Assembly (NCBI GenBank): GCA_022605425.2
Contig: JAKIMF020000001.1
Span: 870,501-934,500, forward strand
Length of the DNA stretch: 64,000 nt
Direction: 5' to 3'
Source of the DNA: Hamiltosporidium tvaerminnensis
Lineage: Eukaryota; Microsporidia; Dubosqiidae
A model generated the notes under the pieces. That model saw only the letters and a list, made by a program, of their open reading frames with translations. It ran no database searches and was not told the origin of the DNA. Both the position numbers and the translations under genes were made by a program. Numbering within the stretch: position 1 is the stretch's first letter; each line of letters opens with the position of its first letter. Positions 24,002-35,849 of this stretch are shown piece after piece.

Positions 24002-25285
24002 TTAAAAAAAAACCGATAATAAACTTATGAAATCTTCGTATTTGATAGGATTGAATCTGGTTCTGGTTTTTTTGATATTTAAATTATAATTGCTTTGGCG
24101 CGAATTATACACATTTATAATTCTACAATTCATATTGACATTAATTTCAAAATTCATATTAGATAAAGAATTTAAGTTTCTTTGTTCAATAGCTATAAAA
24201 TATTTTGTTTCAATTATTATATTTTGTAAATTATCTAAAAAATTATCAACTGAATTTTCAATTATAATAATATTGTTTAATAGAGAAAGGTATAAATTCT
24301 TTGTATAACATAGTATATCATCTGTTCGTAACTTTTTTATTTTCATATTAAACAAAAAAATACTTTTTACTTCATAATTTTCTGAATACCAAAAACCTTC
24401 TTTGATAATACACTTGGAAGAAAAATACATTCTAAGTGATAAAAACAATTCTTTTTCACAATGTTTTTTGCAATATTTATATACAAGTTCACTATTTGTT
24501 TTTAAACCAACAGATTTTGAGAATTTCAATGTGATTAAATTTATATCAAAAACAATATTCTTAATTTTTTCAAAAAAAGATTGAATATATTTTTTATTTA
24601 AGCTAATTATTTCATATGAAATCATATTTGATGTATGGAGTTGATGATTTCGAATTAGAACTGTATCTTCTTCGGAATCCTCTTGTCTTTTAACGATTAA
24701 AAGAAAATAAAAGTATATGTCGGTTTCGAAAAAATGAGAAGTGTTTAGAACAATGTTATTTACATAGACCTGATGAACTATAGGACATAAAATTAAAAAA
24801 TTTTCGACATTAAAATTATAATTTGTCATTTTTTTAAACACAAAATTTAAATGGCCCAAAAATTTTGCTAAATACATTTGCATGGCATTTTTTTTCATAA
24901 TTAAAAAATTTTTCTTTATTTTTTGACCAGGTACTACTATTTTCGTATATTTTTTAGTCGTATAATAATAAAAAATATCTAAATATTCTAAATTAAACAA
25001 AGTAGCATTTGAAACAAGTGCAAACTTGAATATCATTTCAATATTTTCTTGGATTTTTATTATTTTAAGTATTTCATCTGTCAAAAATACAGAATACAAA
25101 TCAAACGAAAAAACGTGCAAATCGTATTCTGAACTTTTTAAAAAAATCTTTTTTTCCTTATTAAGAAATTTATATATCGTTTTTTTAAAGTCGTTTTCAT
25201 ACGTATTTAATTCTTTTATATTGGTTAAGCATTTATTGAAATTTGCTTTTGATACTGTTAAGAAAAGAAAGTAAATACATATCAT
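24002..25285 (-). CDS. Secreted protein of unknown function (427 aa)
   Basis: Intact frame with its first ATG at 25285. The protein opens with a hydrophobic segment (ICIYFLFLTVSKA, about residues 2-14) ending in a plausible signal-peptidase site, then a lysine-, asparagine- and phenylalanine-rich chain without further convincing membrane spans. Cysteines cluster around residues 275-300 (YKYCKKHCEKE). I recognise no family. Microsporidia encode many lineage-specific secreted proteins that act in the spore or host cell, so a similar role is possible but not shown. The long open frame and dense non-repeat coding composition argue that it is a real gene. There is no CCC motif at the start, unlike the housekeeping genes here. 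Confidence 0.75.
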   Translation of the reverse strand: MICIYFLFLTVSKANFNKCLTNIKELNTYENDFKKTIYKFLNKEKKIFLKSSEYDLHVFSFDLYSVFLTDEILKIIKIQENIEMIFKFALVSNATLFNLEYLDIFYYYTTKKYTKIVVPGQKIKKNFLIMKKNAMQMYLAKFLGHLNFVFKKMTNYNFNVENFLILCPIVHQVYVNNIVLNTSHFFETDIYFYFLLIVKRQEDSEEDTVLIRNHQLHTSNMISYEIISLNKKYIQSFFEKIKNIVFDINLITLKFSKSVGLKTNSELVYKYCKKHCEKELFLSLRMYFSSKCIIKEGFWYSENYEVKSIFLFNMKIKKLRTDDILCYTKNLYLSLLNNIIIIENSVDNFLDNLQNIIIETKYFIAIEQRNLNSLSNMNFEINVNMNCRIINVYNSRQSNYNLNIKKTRTRFNPIKYEDFISLLSVFF

Positions 25286-26279
25286 TAAGTATATTTCTTT
25301 GAATAGCAAAGATATATATTGTTATTATCCAAATAAATTAAATTCAAAATAAGCATATTAATGATTGAAAATAATCTAATTGTAGTCTTAAAAGACCAAA
25401 TATAAAAGTAATTCGAACTCAATTAATCATCTTGATCAAATAAGGTGAGGAAATTTATCCAAACGCACAAAGAACAGATTTAAATTTTATAGAGAAATCT
25501 TTTTATTCTTAAGCAAAGTATTTAACAAACATATAATAAATATTCTCTCAATGATAATCAATTTAATTGTAATCTATTTCCAAGAAAACATATTATATTT
25601 TTTTCAAATGAATTTCCATTTTTTACAACCAATTTGAACATAAAATTTGTTTTTAGATTTTCGAGTTTTAGAAAACAAATATTACTACAATAATTATATT
25701 CTTTGCCAAATATTTCATTATATTAACATATATTTTACCTTTTTTAATTTTATTTGCTTTTTTTACTTTAATGATCATTTAGAAATCATTGTAACAAAAA
25801 AATTACAAAAATATTTGTCAGTAATCTATTTCTTCTTCTAGAGATAGAGATTAACTATTCAAGTAAATAGATTTTGTGCTGATAAAAAAACAAATAATTT
25901 ACCAAATCGTTTAGAAATTACAATAAAAAAATATAAATCGAATTGAAAACATAACACGGAGTCAGGTGTCAGAATTCCTTTCAGGCAATATAACTATACT
26001 AAGGCTAAATTTTTTCGGGACGTATAGAAAAATATTTTTTTTATTGATTTTTTATATTTCTTTCTAGTATTTATCAATCAAATTTCTCAAAATTTTATCA
26101 ATAAAGTTTTTAGTTATTTATGATGATATTTCTTGCAAAATGCTAGAATGCCATCTTTTATTTGTAATTTATTATTTTATATCAGAATTTGAGTTAAAAA
26201 TAGGCGAGCAATTTGTTGAAATTTAGATTTATGAAAAATGTATTAAATGATATTTACTTTGAAGAATTTATTTGTAAAA
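25286..26279. other. AT-rich upstream region, nothing recognised
   Basis: Region 5' of the secreted-protein gene. The small open frame at 25647-25841 is of shadow quality and has no partner. Confidence 0.45.
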
Positions 26280-26500
26280 ACTTGATATTATATTTCCGTA
26301 TTTAACTCTAAGTGCCAAAGATGAAGAAATGTAAGTTTTCGAATTGTTTCTTTTAATATGCAGCAACTCGGAATTATAAGGAGATAGGTATGTAGATCCA
26401 AGGTGGTTTATATTCCAGCAAAATGGCAATAATGATTTTCACACCAATTTCATACACTCATTGCCAAGTAGATAATTTTCATGTGTTTATCCATCCTTTA
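26280..26500 (-). repeat. Small dispersed repeat, family S2, copy 2
   Basis: Read on the minus strand it begins GGATAAACACATGAAAATTATCTACTTGGCAATGAG, like the head of the S1 structured repeat, and then follows the S2 copies at 230-442 and 42095-42290 (TGCTGGAATATAAACCACC, CCTTATAATTCCGAG, AAAAGAAACAA). LINE copy C inserted directly beside its 5' end. Confidence 0.6.
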
Positions 26501-26515
26501 TCTATTCATCAATAT

Positions 26516-29500
26516 TTTTATTTAATAAAATTCTGGGTTAAAATATTTTTTACCATTTTTACATGTTTTCTTCTACCTCTTTAACCACTATTGTCTCTTC
26601 TTCCAAATCCGATTCTTTATTTTGTTATTGATCAGTTCCTCTAAAGTGATTCTTCCTTGTGAAATAAAGGGTGCTTTATTTTTTGGTTTAAAATTTTTTG
26701 CAGCATCTTCCTCTCTCTTCGCTTCTTTTAAAGGGGGTATTGGTTCCTCATGCATCTCTGATCTCATAATAACACCCATTGACGCTCTCTCTCCAGCTCT
26801 CTTCGGCATTTAGTCCTGACTCAAGTCCTCTTCGTCGATCAAAGGAAATAGTTTCGACTGTCTTTTTAAGTACTATAGACTGAATGTATGCTTCTACATT
26901 CATGGGTATTTCTAGTCTTTTAAGATGAGATTTATGGTATTTTGTCACAATACCGTCCCAGGTCATCACATAAGGGATTATCTCAACACTACACTTATAA
27001 ATAAGGCCCAACTCATTGGCTAGCAGGTCATACTTCCTAAGTTTTTCAGTTTCAACTATTTGAAGTGAATCTTGGGAAGTGATTCCTACTTCAATGAGTG
27101 TTATCTTATTCTTCTTCTTATCTAAAATAAATATGTCCGGTCTGTTATTCCGAATTTTAACATCAGTTTTAATTCTGGTGTCCACTCTTATCTCTGCATA
27201 CTCATTATCAAGAATTTCTTGAACTGAGTGGCTCCTTATTCGTTTTGAAGACTTAAACTTATATCAATTTAGAAGGAGAAGGTGTAGGCATCTAACCACT
27301 TCATTATGCCGTCTAGTGTAATCATGGCCTAGCATTTTTTCACATCTAGTTGCTAGATAATCCACAGTCTTACCAGACTTCCCGCAATGTTGACACACAC
27401 CATCTGCTCCCCAGAATACATTTCTATCCTGGATATAGCAGAACACAGCTTCATTTCGTGGCCTAAAATTTCCTCTCTTTAGCCATCTTGAAGAGTCACT
27501 AACACTCACAAGCTCATTTTTCCTTGCATTATATAACTTTGAATGGAGTTTTCGTTTTTCTATTTCGTTATATAGTTTTGCAAGTTGAGCTTCTTCTAAA
27601 CTTTTCTTAGTGACTTCTTCTACCAACCTGTACTTTACTTTTAAGAAGCCTTTTATTAGTGCAAGATGGGTTTTATTATTATTCTCCACCTTGAGGATTG
27701 CTGCTCGTCTAGTTGATATTTCTTTACTTTTTTCCAGACAATCCAAGAGTTGCAGAAGCATATGTTCGCTTCGCAACTCAACACTATGTAGGCCTCTTCC
27801 AAGTTCTGTTCTAGGAAGATACAACCGCTCTTTACATCCTGGGCGGAGATGTATCTTATTTTTAACCAACACCGCACGCACTGCATCATCTAACTTAGAG
27901 AAGTCAGCCGGTTCAAGTCGAAGTACTCCTATGTGGTAGTTGATTAACGATATCGCATGTTGATTGATTGCAGAAAATAAATTTTTTGCATTTAATCTAG
28001 TGTGACAAAGTCTTTCAACTCTTGATATAAGTTTGCTCTGTACTTCTTCAAATGAGCTACGTGTTGGGATTCCTCTGCTATCTTCTATTATTCCTAAATA
28101 TTTGTAAACACTAACACCTTCTAGAAGAGTAGCAGTATCTTCACAACACGTATCATTTGTGGCTGACTTCTCTTTGTTAATCTCTAAGCCAATCACCTCT
28201 AAAAATTCCTTTGCCTCGCCTGTCATAGCACTCAATGTGGAGCTGTCTTTTGCAAGGAGCTTAAGATAATCAATAAACAAGAGATGATTAGTAGAATGGG
28301 ATTCTGCATCTGTTTGTACTGTCACTTTTGTGTATTTTTCATTAAGCTTTCGGCTTAATGGATCCATACACAACACAAATAACAAAGGTGACAGACTATC
28401 TCCTTGTAGAATTCCTCTATCAATCTTCTTGCTCATGATTTTTTCAGGCCCTACTGATATATCAATTTTCCATTTTGATATAATTACCTTAATAAATTTC
28501 AGGATCCAATCAGGTAAATTAAGGTTTTCAATGCATTGAGTTAAATAAGCATGATCTATTGAATCATAAGCTTTTTTAACATCAATCCATGTTGTCTTAA
28601 GATTATTTCCATACTCTTTATTTAAGGCAATATTCAGTAGAGCCTGCTCTTTCGCTCCCTGCACACCTCTTACCGCCCCTAATTGGTTCTCTGCAAGCAA
28701 CCCTCGCCTTTCCACTTCAATTTATACGACTTTCGTTACACACTTTGTCGTTAACTTATAGAGGTTGGACATACAAGTGATTGGCCTGTAGTCAGAGCCT
28801 CTTCGTGGAATTCCTTTCGGTATCAAATACGTAAGCCCGCAGTAAAACCAATCAGCTTGAGGTGTTCCTTCTAAACATATAACTTTCACAATATCATAAA
28901 GATATTTGTGAAGAGTTGTAAATTTCTTAATGAAAAAATTGTAAATACCATCAATTCCAGCAGCTTTCCAATTAGGGAGCCAATTAATGATATTCACAAA
29001 TTCATCAAGTGAAGGAAACGTGGTCGGATGATTATCTGATACAAATGTAATCAAATAATCATCGTACGTGACTGTGTCATCATTTTTGTTCCACATTGTA
29101 GACCAAAAACTCACAATTTAGACACGGCTAACCACATGCTTGGATTCCACACGCTCGGATAACCCACGATAAAATCGACCTCGGAAAAGCTCAAACATAC
29201 GATTCTCTTTTCGGAATTGCTTCCTACTTTCATGCATCGTAATTTTTTTCTCGTAAACATTCAAAGACTCATTCTTCTTAACTAAAGCCTCAGAAAGATC
29301 AGTTACGCTGCTCAAGTTTAAATTAAACTCTCGCATGATTTTCTTAAGGCTCTTCGTTTCCGAAGTGGAGAGCTTTTCCTGCTTACGAGCTTTCTCGAGG
29401 AGATCTTTGGAAAGTACTAACTTAGAAATTTTACTTTCTATGTTTTCCTTCCAAGCGGATCTAGGCTTCTCTTTACGTGTTGCCTCGTCATAGCATACCT

Positions 29501-30330
29501 GCGCAGCTTGCATGATATACGCGGCTTCCGTAATTGACTCAGGTACATGAGCTCCTGCATATTCACCGACTACTCGATTAATGAGATCCAGAGCTTTACT
29601 ATCAACCAATTCATTTGGATGTTTTCTAGTTCGGACCACCACTTTTCCAATTTCGTTCTCAGATATTTCTTTGATTTTACTCAAGAATTTATCTCTCAGG
29701 TTTATTTACTCCGTGGTGTCGGTCAAGGTGCATGTATCAGCGAGACAAGTGGCGATTCTACGTCGCTCTCCATTCTCTTCTGATTTTACATCCTTTCCCA
29801 TCTCACTTTGTGCCAATTTTTTTAACACTTCGAGAGTTTCAGTGCAGCCGAATTTCTCATTATAGTACCTGTGAAGCTCTGTCCAGCCATTTCTTGGCAT
29901 TCTTTCAAACCTTGTCTGTACTGCAAAAAAAACAATTCGAGGCCATTCCTTCGAATCGGCTGTTACGGAATCGAATATCGTCCGCAATGCCATAGCCTGT
30001 TACCTTCCGGAATAGCTAGAGTACAGGGGCTTGTCATATCGTACGATGGCTCGCACGCAGAGACTTCAACCGAAGAGGGAACTGGTGCATTAGGCGAAGG
30101 TAAGGTGTCAAGCCCACTATTTTGCATTTTACTGCATGTTTGGCTTGGTGGTGGAGGTGTTATTGTTGTGTAGGAGGAGGAAGGTAGGGGAATCGCCGGT
30201 GGGTGTAGCTTACATTTTTGTATCTCACTATCACTCTTTTTCACCTCATCAGCGTCGTTTGCAGCCTTTATTTTGGTATTATTCGATATTTCGCTGCTAA
30301 CATTTTTCTTTCTACCCATTTCTTCTTATA
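26516..30330 (-). mobile_element. RLE-type LINE copy C (full length)
   Basis: A 3815-bp element flanked by perfect 12-bp target duplications ATTCATCAATAT at 26504-26515 and 30331-30342. It is the reference for family length: a very short leader (TATAAGAAGAA) precedes ATGGGTAGAAAG at 30319, one long polyprotein follows, and the 3' end is TTTTAACCCAGAATTTTATTAAATAAA. It carries several lesions, so it is a dead copy despite its intact ends. Confidence 0.96.
26580..30319 (-). pseudogene. LINE copy C polyprotein, multiply broken, RT box FIDY
   Basis: N-terminus from ATG at 30319: basic, then a proline/serine-rich stretch, with a frameshift near 29990 into the RFERMPRNGW block. Later lesions are TAA at 29706-29708 (TEYI in copy B), a stop near 29115 (DEIV in copy A), a stop near 28722, the TGA at 27264-27266 shared with copy A, and a frameshift near 26800 in the C-terminal tail. 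RT motifs A and B are intact, but the catalytic box is FIDY, with the second aspartate replaced. The CCHC knuckle and the endonuclease RPD...LIEVGI are intact. Confidence 0.92.
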
Positions 30331-30342
30331 ATTCATCAATAT

Positions 30343-30905
30343 AATATATATAAATAGGAAAATAGTTCATTTGGTTAAACTAAAAGGTGTTATATTTACA
30401 ATAAAAATATTGTTTTATTTAGCAAAAGTACGTATTTTCCGATTATATTTTGTTTACACTGCCTAATAATCTCCAAGAAGACGCACTATTCTCTAACTAA
30501 CACTAATATTCTTATAGTTTATATTTTAAATTACTTATTTTGAGCCTTAAAAAGACTAAATTGTCTTTTGCTTCTTTTTGATAGATTTTTTACTATAAAA
30601 AATTATGAATTCATAGTGTATTTTGTCGCTCTTTTTTTTCTTATTATAGACTCTTGAAAGAAAGAAAGAAAGAAGGTAAACATTCTATAAATATATTAGC
30701 TAAAAAAAATTAAGTCATCAAAGCCCTTTGATTTTTAAAAAATTCCTTTAGCATTTTAGATCTTATTTTTGTAAAGTTTCTCTGTCAACTTTTCAGATTT
30801 TTCTATTTTTTATAGTATTAATTTCTTGGAATAAACGATTCAAACGTATAAAAACAAATACACTAAATTTTGTATTTTATGACGTGTAATTATGGACGAA
30901 TTATA
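30343..30905. other. Spacer between LINE copy C and tRNA-Arg
   Basis: AT-rich with a short (GAAA)n microsatellite near 30657-30675. No gene seen. Confidence 0.5.
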
Positions 30906-30977
30906 GCTCTAGTGGCGCAATGGTAGCGCGTTTGACTTCTAATCAAAAGGTTCCGAGTTCGAGTCTCGGCTGGAGCG
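30906..30977 (+). tRNA. tRNA-Arg, anticodon TCT
   Basis: A full cloverleaf can be drawn. The acceptor GCTCTAG pairs with CTGGAGC (one G-T wobble), followed by discriminator G. The D stem GCGC pairs with GCGC around loop AATGGTA. The anticodon stem TTTGA/TCAAA encloses loop CTTCTAA with anticodon TCT. The T stem CCGAG/CTCGG has loop TTCGAGT. No intron and no encoded CCA. A TTTT terminator follows immediately at 30978. It decodes AGA, a common arginine codon in AT-rich genomes. Confidence 0.97.
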
Positions 30978-31066
30978 TTTTGACAATTTTTTTCATTCTG
31001 TTGACTTTAAAAGTGAAACCTATTTAACTAATAAATTTAGATTTTATTTCTTAAGTACAAAATAAA

Positions 31067-34000
31067 TGAAAAAGAAAAAAAGTTGATAGCTAAAAACAAA
31101 AAAATAATAAAATAATGCTAAAAACGACGCTGATGAGGGAAATAGAAGTATAGTGATCTACAAAAATGTGAGAAACCTATCCCGAATCTCTAGATTCCTC
31201 CCCCACAGAACAAACACACATACCCCACAGATCAAACTTCCAATAAATGCAAAATAGTCGGCTTGACATCTTAACTTCGCATAATGCAGTACCTGCCACT
31301 TCGGTTGAAGTCTCTAATACGAGTCATTGTACGGCAAGACAAACCCCTGTATTCTAGTTATTCTTGATAGTAACAGGCTAATTACATGAAGAAGATACTC
31401 TTTTCCGTAACAGATGACTCGAAGGAATGGCCTCCAATTGTCTTGATTTGCAGTAGAAAAGGGTAAAAAGAATGCTAAGAAAAGGCTGGACAGGTACTCT
31501 AAAAAGATATTCAGCTGAGCTGTAACTCTTAACTTGCTAAAAAAATTAGCACAAAGTGGGAGGGGAAGGGAAGTAAAATCAGAAGAGGATAGAGAGCAAT
31601 GTAGAATCGTCACTTGCATCTCTGATACATGCACCCTTACCAACCCTACGGAATACATAAACCCAAGAGATAAATCTTTGAGTACCAGAAAAGATTTCTT
31701 AGAGAAGGAAATTAGAAAAGTGTTGGTTCGAACTAGAAAACATATAAATGAATTGGTTGACTGTAAAGTTCTGGATCTCATTAATCGAGTTTCGGGGAAA
31801 ATGCGCAGTCTCATATACACGAGTCAACTATGGACGCCGAGCATATCATACAAGCTGAGCAGGTAGGCATGAATGACAACACGCAAAAAAAAGCCTAGAT
31901 CCTCAGGGAGGAAAACATAGAAGGTAAAATTTCTAAGTTTTTTCTTTATAAAGATTTCCTTATGATGGTATGTATAGAAGAAAGGCTCACACTTCCAAGA
32001 AAAAAGCCTTAAAAAAATGAAGCGAGAGTTTAATTTAAACTTGAGCAGTATAGCTGATCTTTTAGAGACTTGGATTAAGAAAAATGAGTTTTAGAATATA
32101 CACCAGCAAAAAAATCGATTTATGAACGTAGAAAGTAATTCTAAAAATAGAATTGTATGTTTGGGCTACTCCGAAATCGATTTTATAGTGCTTATCCCGG
32201 CTTTAGACTCTGAGAATATGTTGGTCTTTGGAACTTATGAATTTTGCGTAAACGATGTGGATCAAAAATCAAGACATCGTCACGTATGAGAATAATTTAC
32301 TTTCTTTTGTAGCAGATAATCTTCTATTTAATTTTTTTCTTCCATGAATTTGAGGTATCGTTTATTGGCTTCTCAACTTGAGAGCTGCTGTAATATATGA
32401 TATGACTAATTTCATAAACAAGAAACCAACAACTCTTCACAATTATCTCTATAACACTGTGAAAGTTATATGTTTAGAAAGTAAGTCTGAAGTTGATTGG
32501 GTTTGTTGTGGGTTTACGTATTTTATCTTGAAAGGAAATCCACAAAGAGGCTTTTATTACAGGCAAATATATGTATTTCCAAACTCTAAAAGTTCACGAC
32601 AAAATGGTAATGAATTTTTTTCCACTTTATGGTAAAGCAAAGAGGATTACTTAGAACCAATTTGACGCGTTAAAAGACGTGCAAAAAGAAAAAGACCAGG
32701 CTCTACTAAAAATTAACCTAAATAAAGAGTATAGAAACAATTAAAGCAACTTATATATATGTAGAAAAACCCACGGGATTTAGTATATTCTACACATTAG
32801 ACCAATACATTTAAAACCTAAAGTTAATTTATTTATTTATTTATTTAATAGCTTACCCCTTCCATATGGATGGAACATAAGCTAACAATCAATCATTACT
32901 TAACCAAGTTCTAGCCGTTTCAAAGCCAATTATTTTTTGATTGGTTAGGTTGTCAGCCTCACGCAAACTTCCGAACGAAAATAAAGAGTACCACGACCGA
33001 GGATCAAGCCCAATCCTTCAGATGTAAATTCTGATATCTCAATAGTAGACTATTGGCGACTCGATTTAATTCATTAGATCGTGAAATATTTTAAGATAAA
33101 AATTTATAGTTCAACAAAGCCTGTAAAAAATCATAAACAAAAAGATTATGAGATAAATGGTATAAAGGTTGAGCTTTTTACCTTTGCTTGTTGTGCTGTA
33201 TAGATTGTTGAGCTATAAACACAATAACAATACACAAGAGTGAAAATGAATAATGATGAGATTTTCACACTAAGTTTTATTTCTTTGCTATTGATTCTCT
33301 TAAGCTTCTTTTGAGATACAGCTTAATGCTTGAAAATTGATTCTGAGGCAAAATAAATTTCAAAATTTTTGTTTAGAAGTAAATCTAGATAAGTCAGACA
33401 CAATTGATAGGTATTGGAAAGTTACTGCTATTCTTTTACAAAATGTTAGTGTTTATAAATTTCTGGAAATAGAAGAAGATAACAGGGGTAATCCGACACT
33501 TAGCTCATTCAAAGAAGTACGATTCAAACTAATATCAAGAGTTGAAAGACTTTGTCGCACAAATTAAATCAAAAAATCTATTTTTATGCAATTAATCAAC
33601 ATAAAATATCGTTGATTAACTATAACATAATAGCTTTTTAGCCTGAACTTACCGACTTTTCTAAGTTAGATAATGTGGCGCGTGTAGTGTTGAAAAAAAT
33701 AAGTTATATATTCGTCAAAATATAGACGTCTATATCTTCCTCGAAAAAAACTTAAAAGAGTTTCTTATAAATTTGAGTTCAAAAGCGAGCATATGCTTAT
33801 ACAACTCTTGAATTGTCCTGAATGGGTAAAGAAATATCAACTCAATGAGCAGCAACCTAAAAGGTGAAGAATGGTAATAAAACCCACCTTGCACCAATAA
33901 AAGACTTCTTAAAAGTAAATATAGGTTGGAAGAAGAAGTCACAAGAATAATTTATAGGAGTTTCAACTTTCAAAACTATACAATTAAATATGAAAGCGAA

Positions 34001-35020
34001 AACCTTACTTAAAGTATATAATGCAAGAAAAAATGAGCTTGTAAGAGTTAGTGAAGGTACAGAATGGCCGAAGAAAGAGTTATTAGGCCACGTGATTAAG
34101 CAGGCCGTTTCTATATCTAGAATATATATGTAGTCTCGGATGCAGAAAGCATGTATCGACACTATAAAATCGGGTAAACATATGAGAATACGGCCCTGAA
34201 TGAGATAAAATTCTCGGTCATGACTATACTAGAGGATAAAAAAGTGGTATGATGCATGAACTTACTCCTTTTAAATAGATATGCATTCAAGTCTTCAAAA
34301 CGAATTAGGAGTCACTCATTTCAAGAGGTTATCGAAAACGAGTGGGCAGAGATAATAGTCGACACTATAATATAAACTTATTTTAAGATTTAGAATAATA
34401 GACCTGATATATTCATTTTAGATGTGAGAAAAATAAGATAACACTCATTGAAGTAGCAATAACTTCACCGGTTTCATCTTAAATGTTAAAACCAAAGCTT
34501 AGAAAGTATAAACTTTTAGCCAATTATTTGGTTTTATTTATAAATTGGTATAGAAATAATTCCTTATGTGATAACCTGAGAAGATATTGTGATGCAACAA
34601 ACATAAGCCATACCTCAAAAGACTGCAAATATTATGAATATAGAAGCATACAAACAGACCATATTATTTATGAAGAAATCCTAAATTAATTTCCTTTGAG
34701 CAATAAAGAGGAGTTGTGTCGGAACCAAATTCAGATGAGAGTAGAATAGGCGCAAATGCGTTACCGAGAGGACTTGGGCTTGCAAAGAAGCAACACATTC
34801 TGTAAAAAAAGCGATATATCGAGAGGAATGTGTTTAATATGTTAAAAAAGACAATTATATACCCTTGTTGCAGAAAGAGGGAACGCATTAGTGGGACCGA
34901 CGATAAAAATAAATGAAGAGTTCGATTTAGAAGAAGAAAAGACGGTGGTACAAGAGCAGAGGGAAATGCATAAAAGTGTTAAAATAGTTTTAACTCGGAA
35001 ATTTATAAAATAAATATTTT
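31067..35020 (+). mobile_element. RLE-type LINE copy E, full-length but heavily decayed
   Basis: Begins ATGAAAAAGAAAAAAAG 90 bp after tRNA-Arg, aligning with the N-terminus of copy C (shared ANDADE-like segment). It continues through the N-terminal domain (31534-31866), the RT region (about 32380-33570, with a SINE inserted at 32826-33063) and the endonuclease region (34300-34480), to a 3' end resembling TTTTAACTCGGAAATTTATAAAAT. Dozens of stops and indels mark it as one of the older insertions. Any target duplication is too weak to call. Confidence 0.85.
32826..33063 (-). mobile_element. tRNA-derived SINE nested in LINE copy E
   Basis: Inserted into the RT region of copy E, with a short duplication TTAATT at both ends. 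Read on the minus strand: a tRNA-like head with an anticodon-arm-like hairpin TCAGA-ATTTACA-TCTGA and a T-arm-like TTGGG-CTTGATC-CTCGG (box B consensus with two C/T changes), then a ~150-bp body, then an (AAAT)n tail. The body and tail match the copy at 30-204. The internal RNA polymerase III promoter would have driven its transcription. Confidence 0.75.
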
Positions 35021-35849
35021 TTAATTTTATATTTTTTTATTTCCAATGCAAAAACATTGTGAATTTTTATCATGATAATTTTTTGTAAGTAAAAATATTT
35101 TTTGTTTTGGATTCCTAAAAATTATTTTTTCAATTAATTCTTAATTTAAACTATTTGAATTGATAATCGATTTATATTTTATACTTTTAACTATTCAAAT
35201 CATATAGTTTATCGTAAATGTCTGCTTGTTATAATAATATTCGATAGGGGAATATATTATAAATCTAAAATGAAAAATGTATAAATTTGATTACAGCTCT
35301 ATTTTATAGTTATGCGGTATTTTTCTCATCCAATAGTTTTTTTAAGATTTGATATTTTTAAAAAATCGTAATTATCTGATTAAGAAAAAAAATGTTTTTT
35401 TTCTAATAATTACCTTATTTAGCTATTTTCGATAATTTGTTCTTTAAAACAATATTTCTCGATATTTTATTTCAAGAGATGATAAGACATCGGTTTTTTA
35501 AGTATATTTTATATTGTAACAATTAGATAAACTTTTTTCATAACATATCGAACAAAGATGAGGTATTATAGTTAAAATGAAGATTAAAACTAGTGTTAGC
35601 TGATCTAAAGGTTTTGCTTATATATCATAGGTTTTATATAAATATTATAAAATAAATTTGATTAAAAATAATGTTTTAACCAGATATATCAATCTTTATT
35701 AATTGAATACTTGTTGTATCTTGACATGGACAAAGTATATAATCATAAAAACGATAAGAATTTATCATTATTTGTATTTTCGATATTTTTTGAAAAAAAG
35801 TTTGCTAACAATTAAATAGTAGATTTTTTTTCTAATAAGTAATTGGTTA
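35021..35849. other. AT-rich spacer between two LINEs
   Basis: No gene, RNA or repeat with a partner was recognised. Confidence 0.45.

Noticed and set aside
31128-31145. CTGATGAGGGAAA resembling a hammerhead ribozyme core
   Set aside because: There is no stem II between CTGATGA and GAAA and no flanking stems; it also lies within the coding region of LINE copy E (ANDADE-like block).
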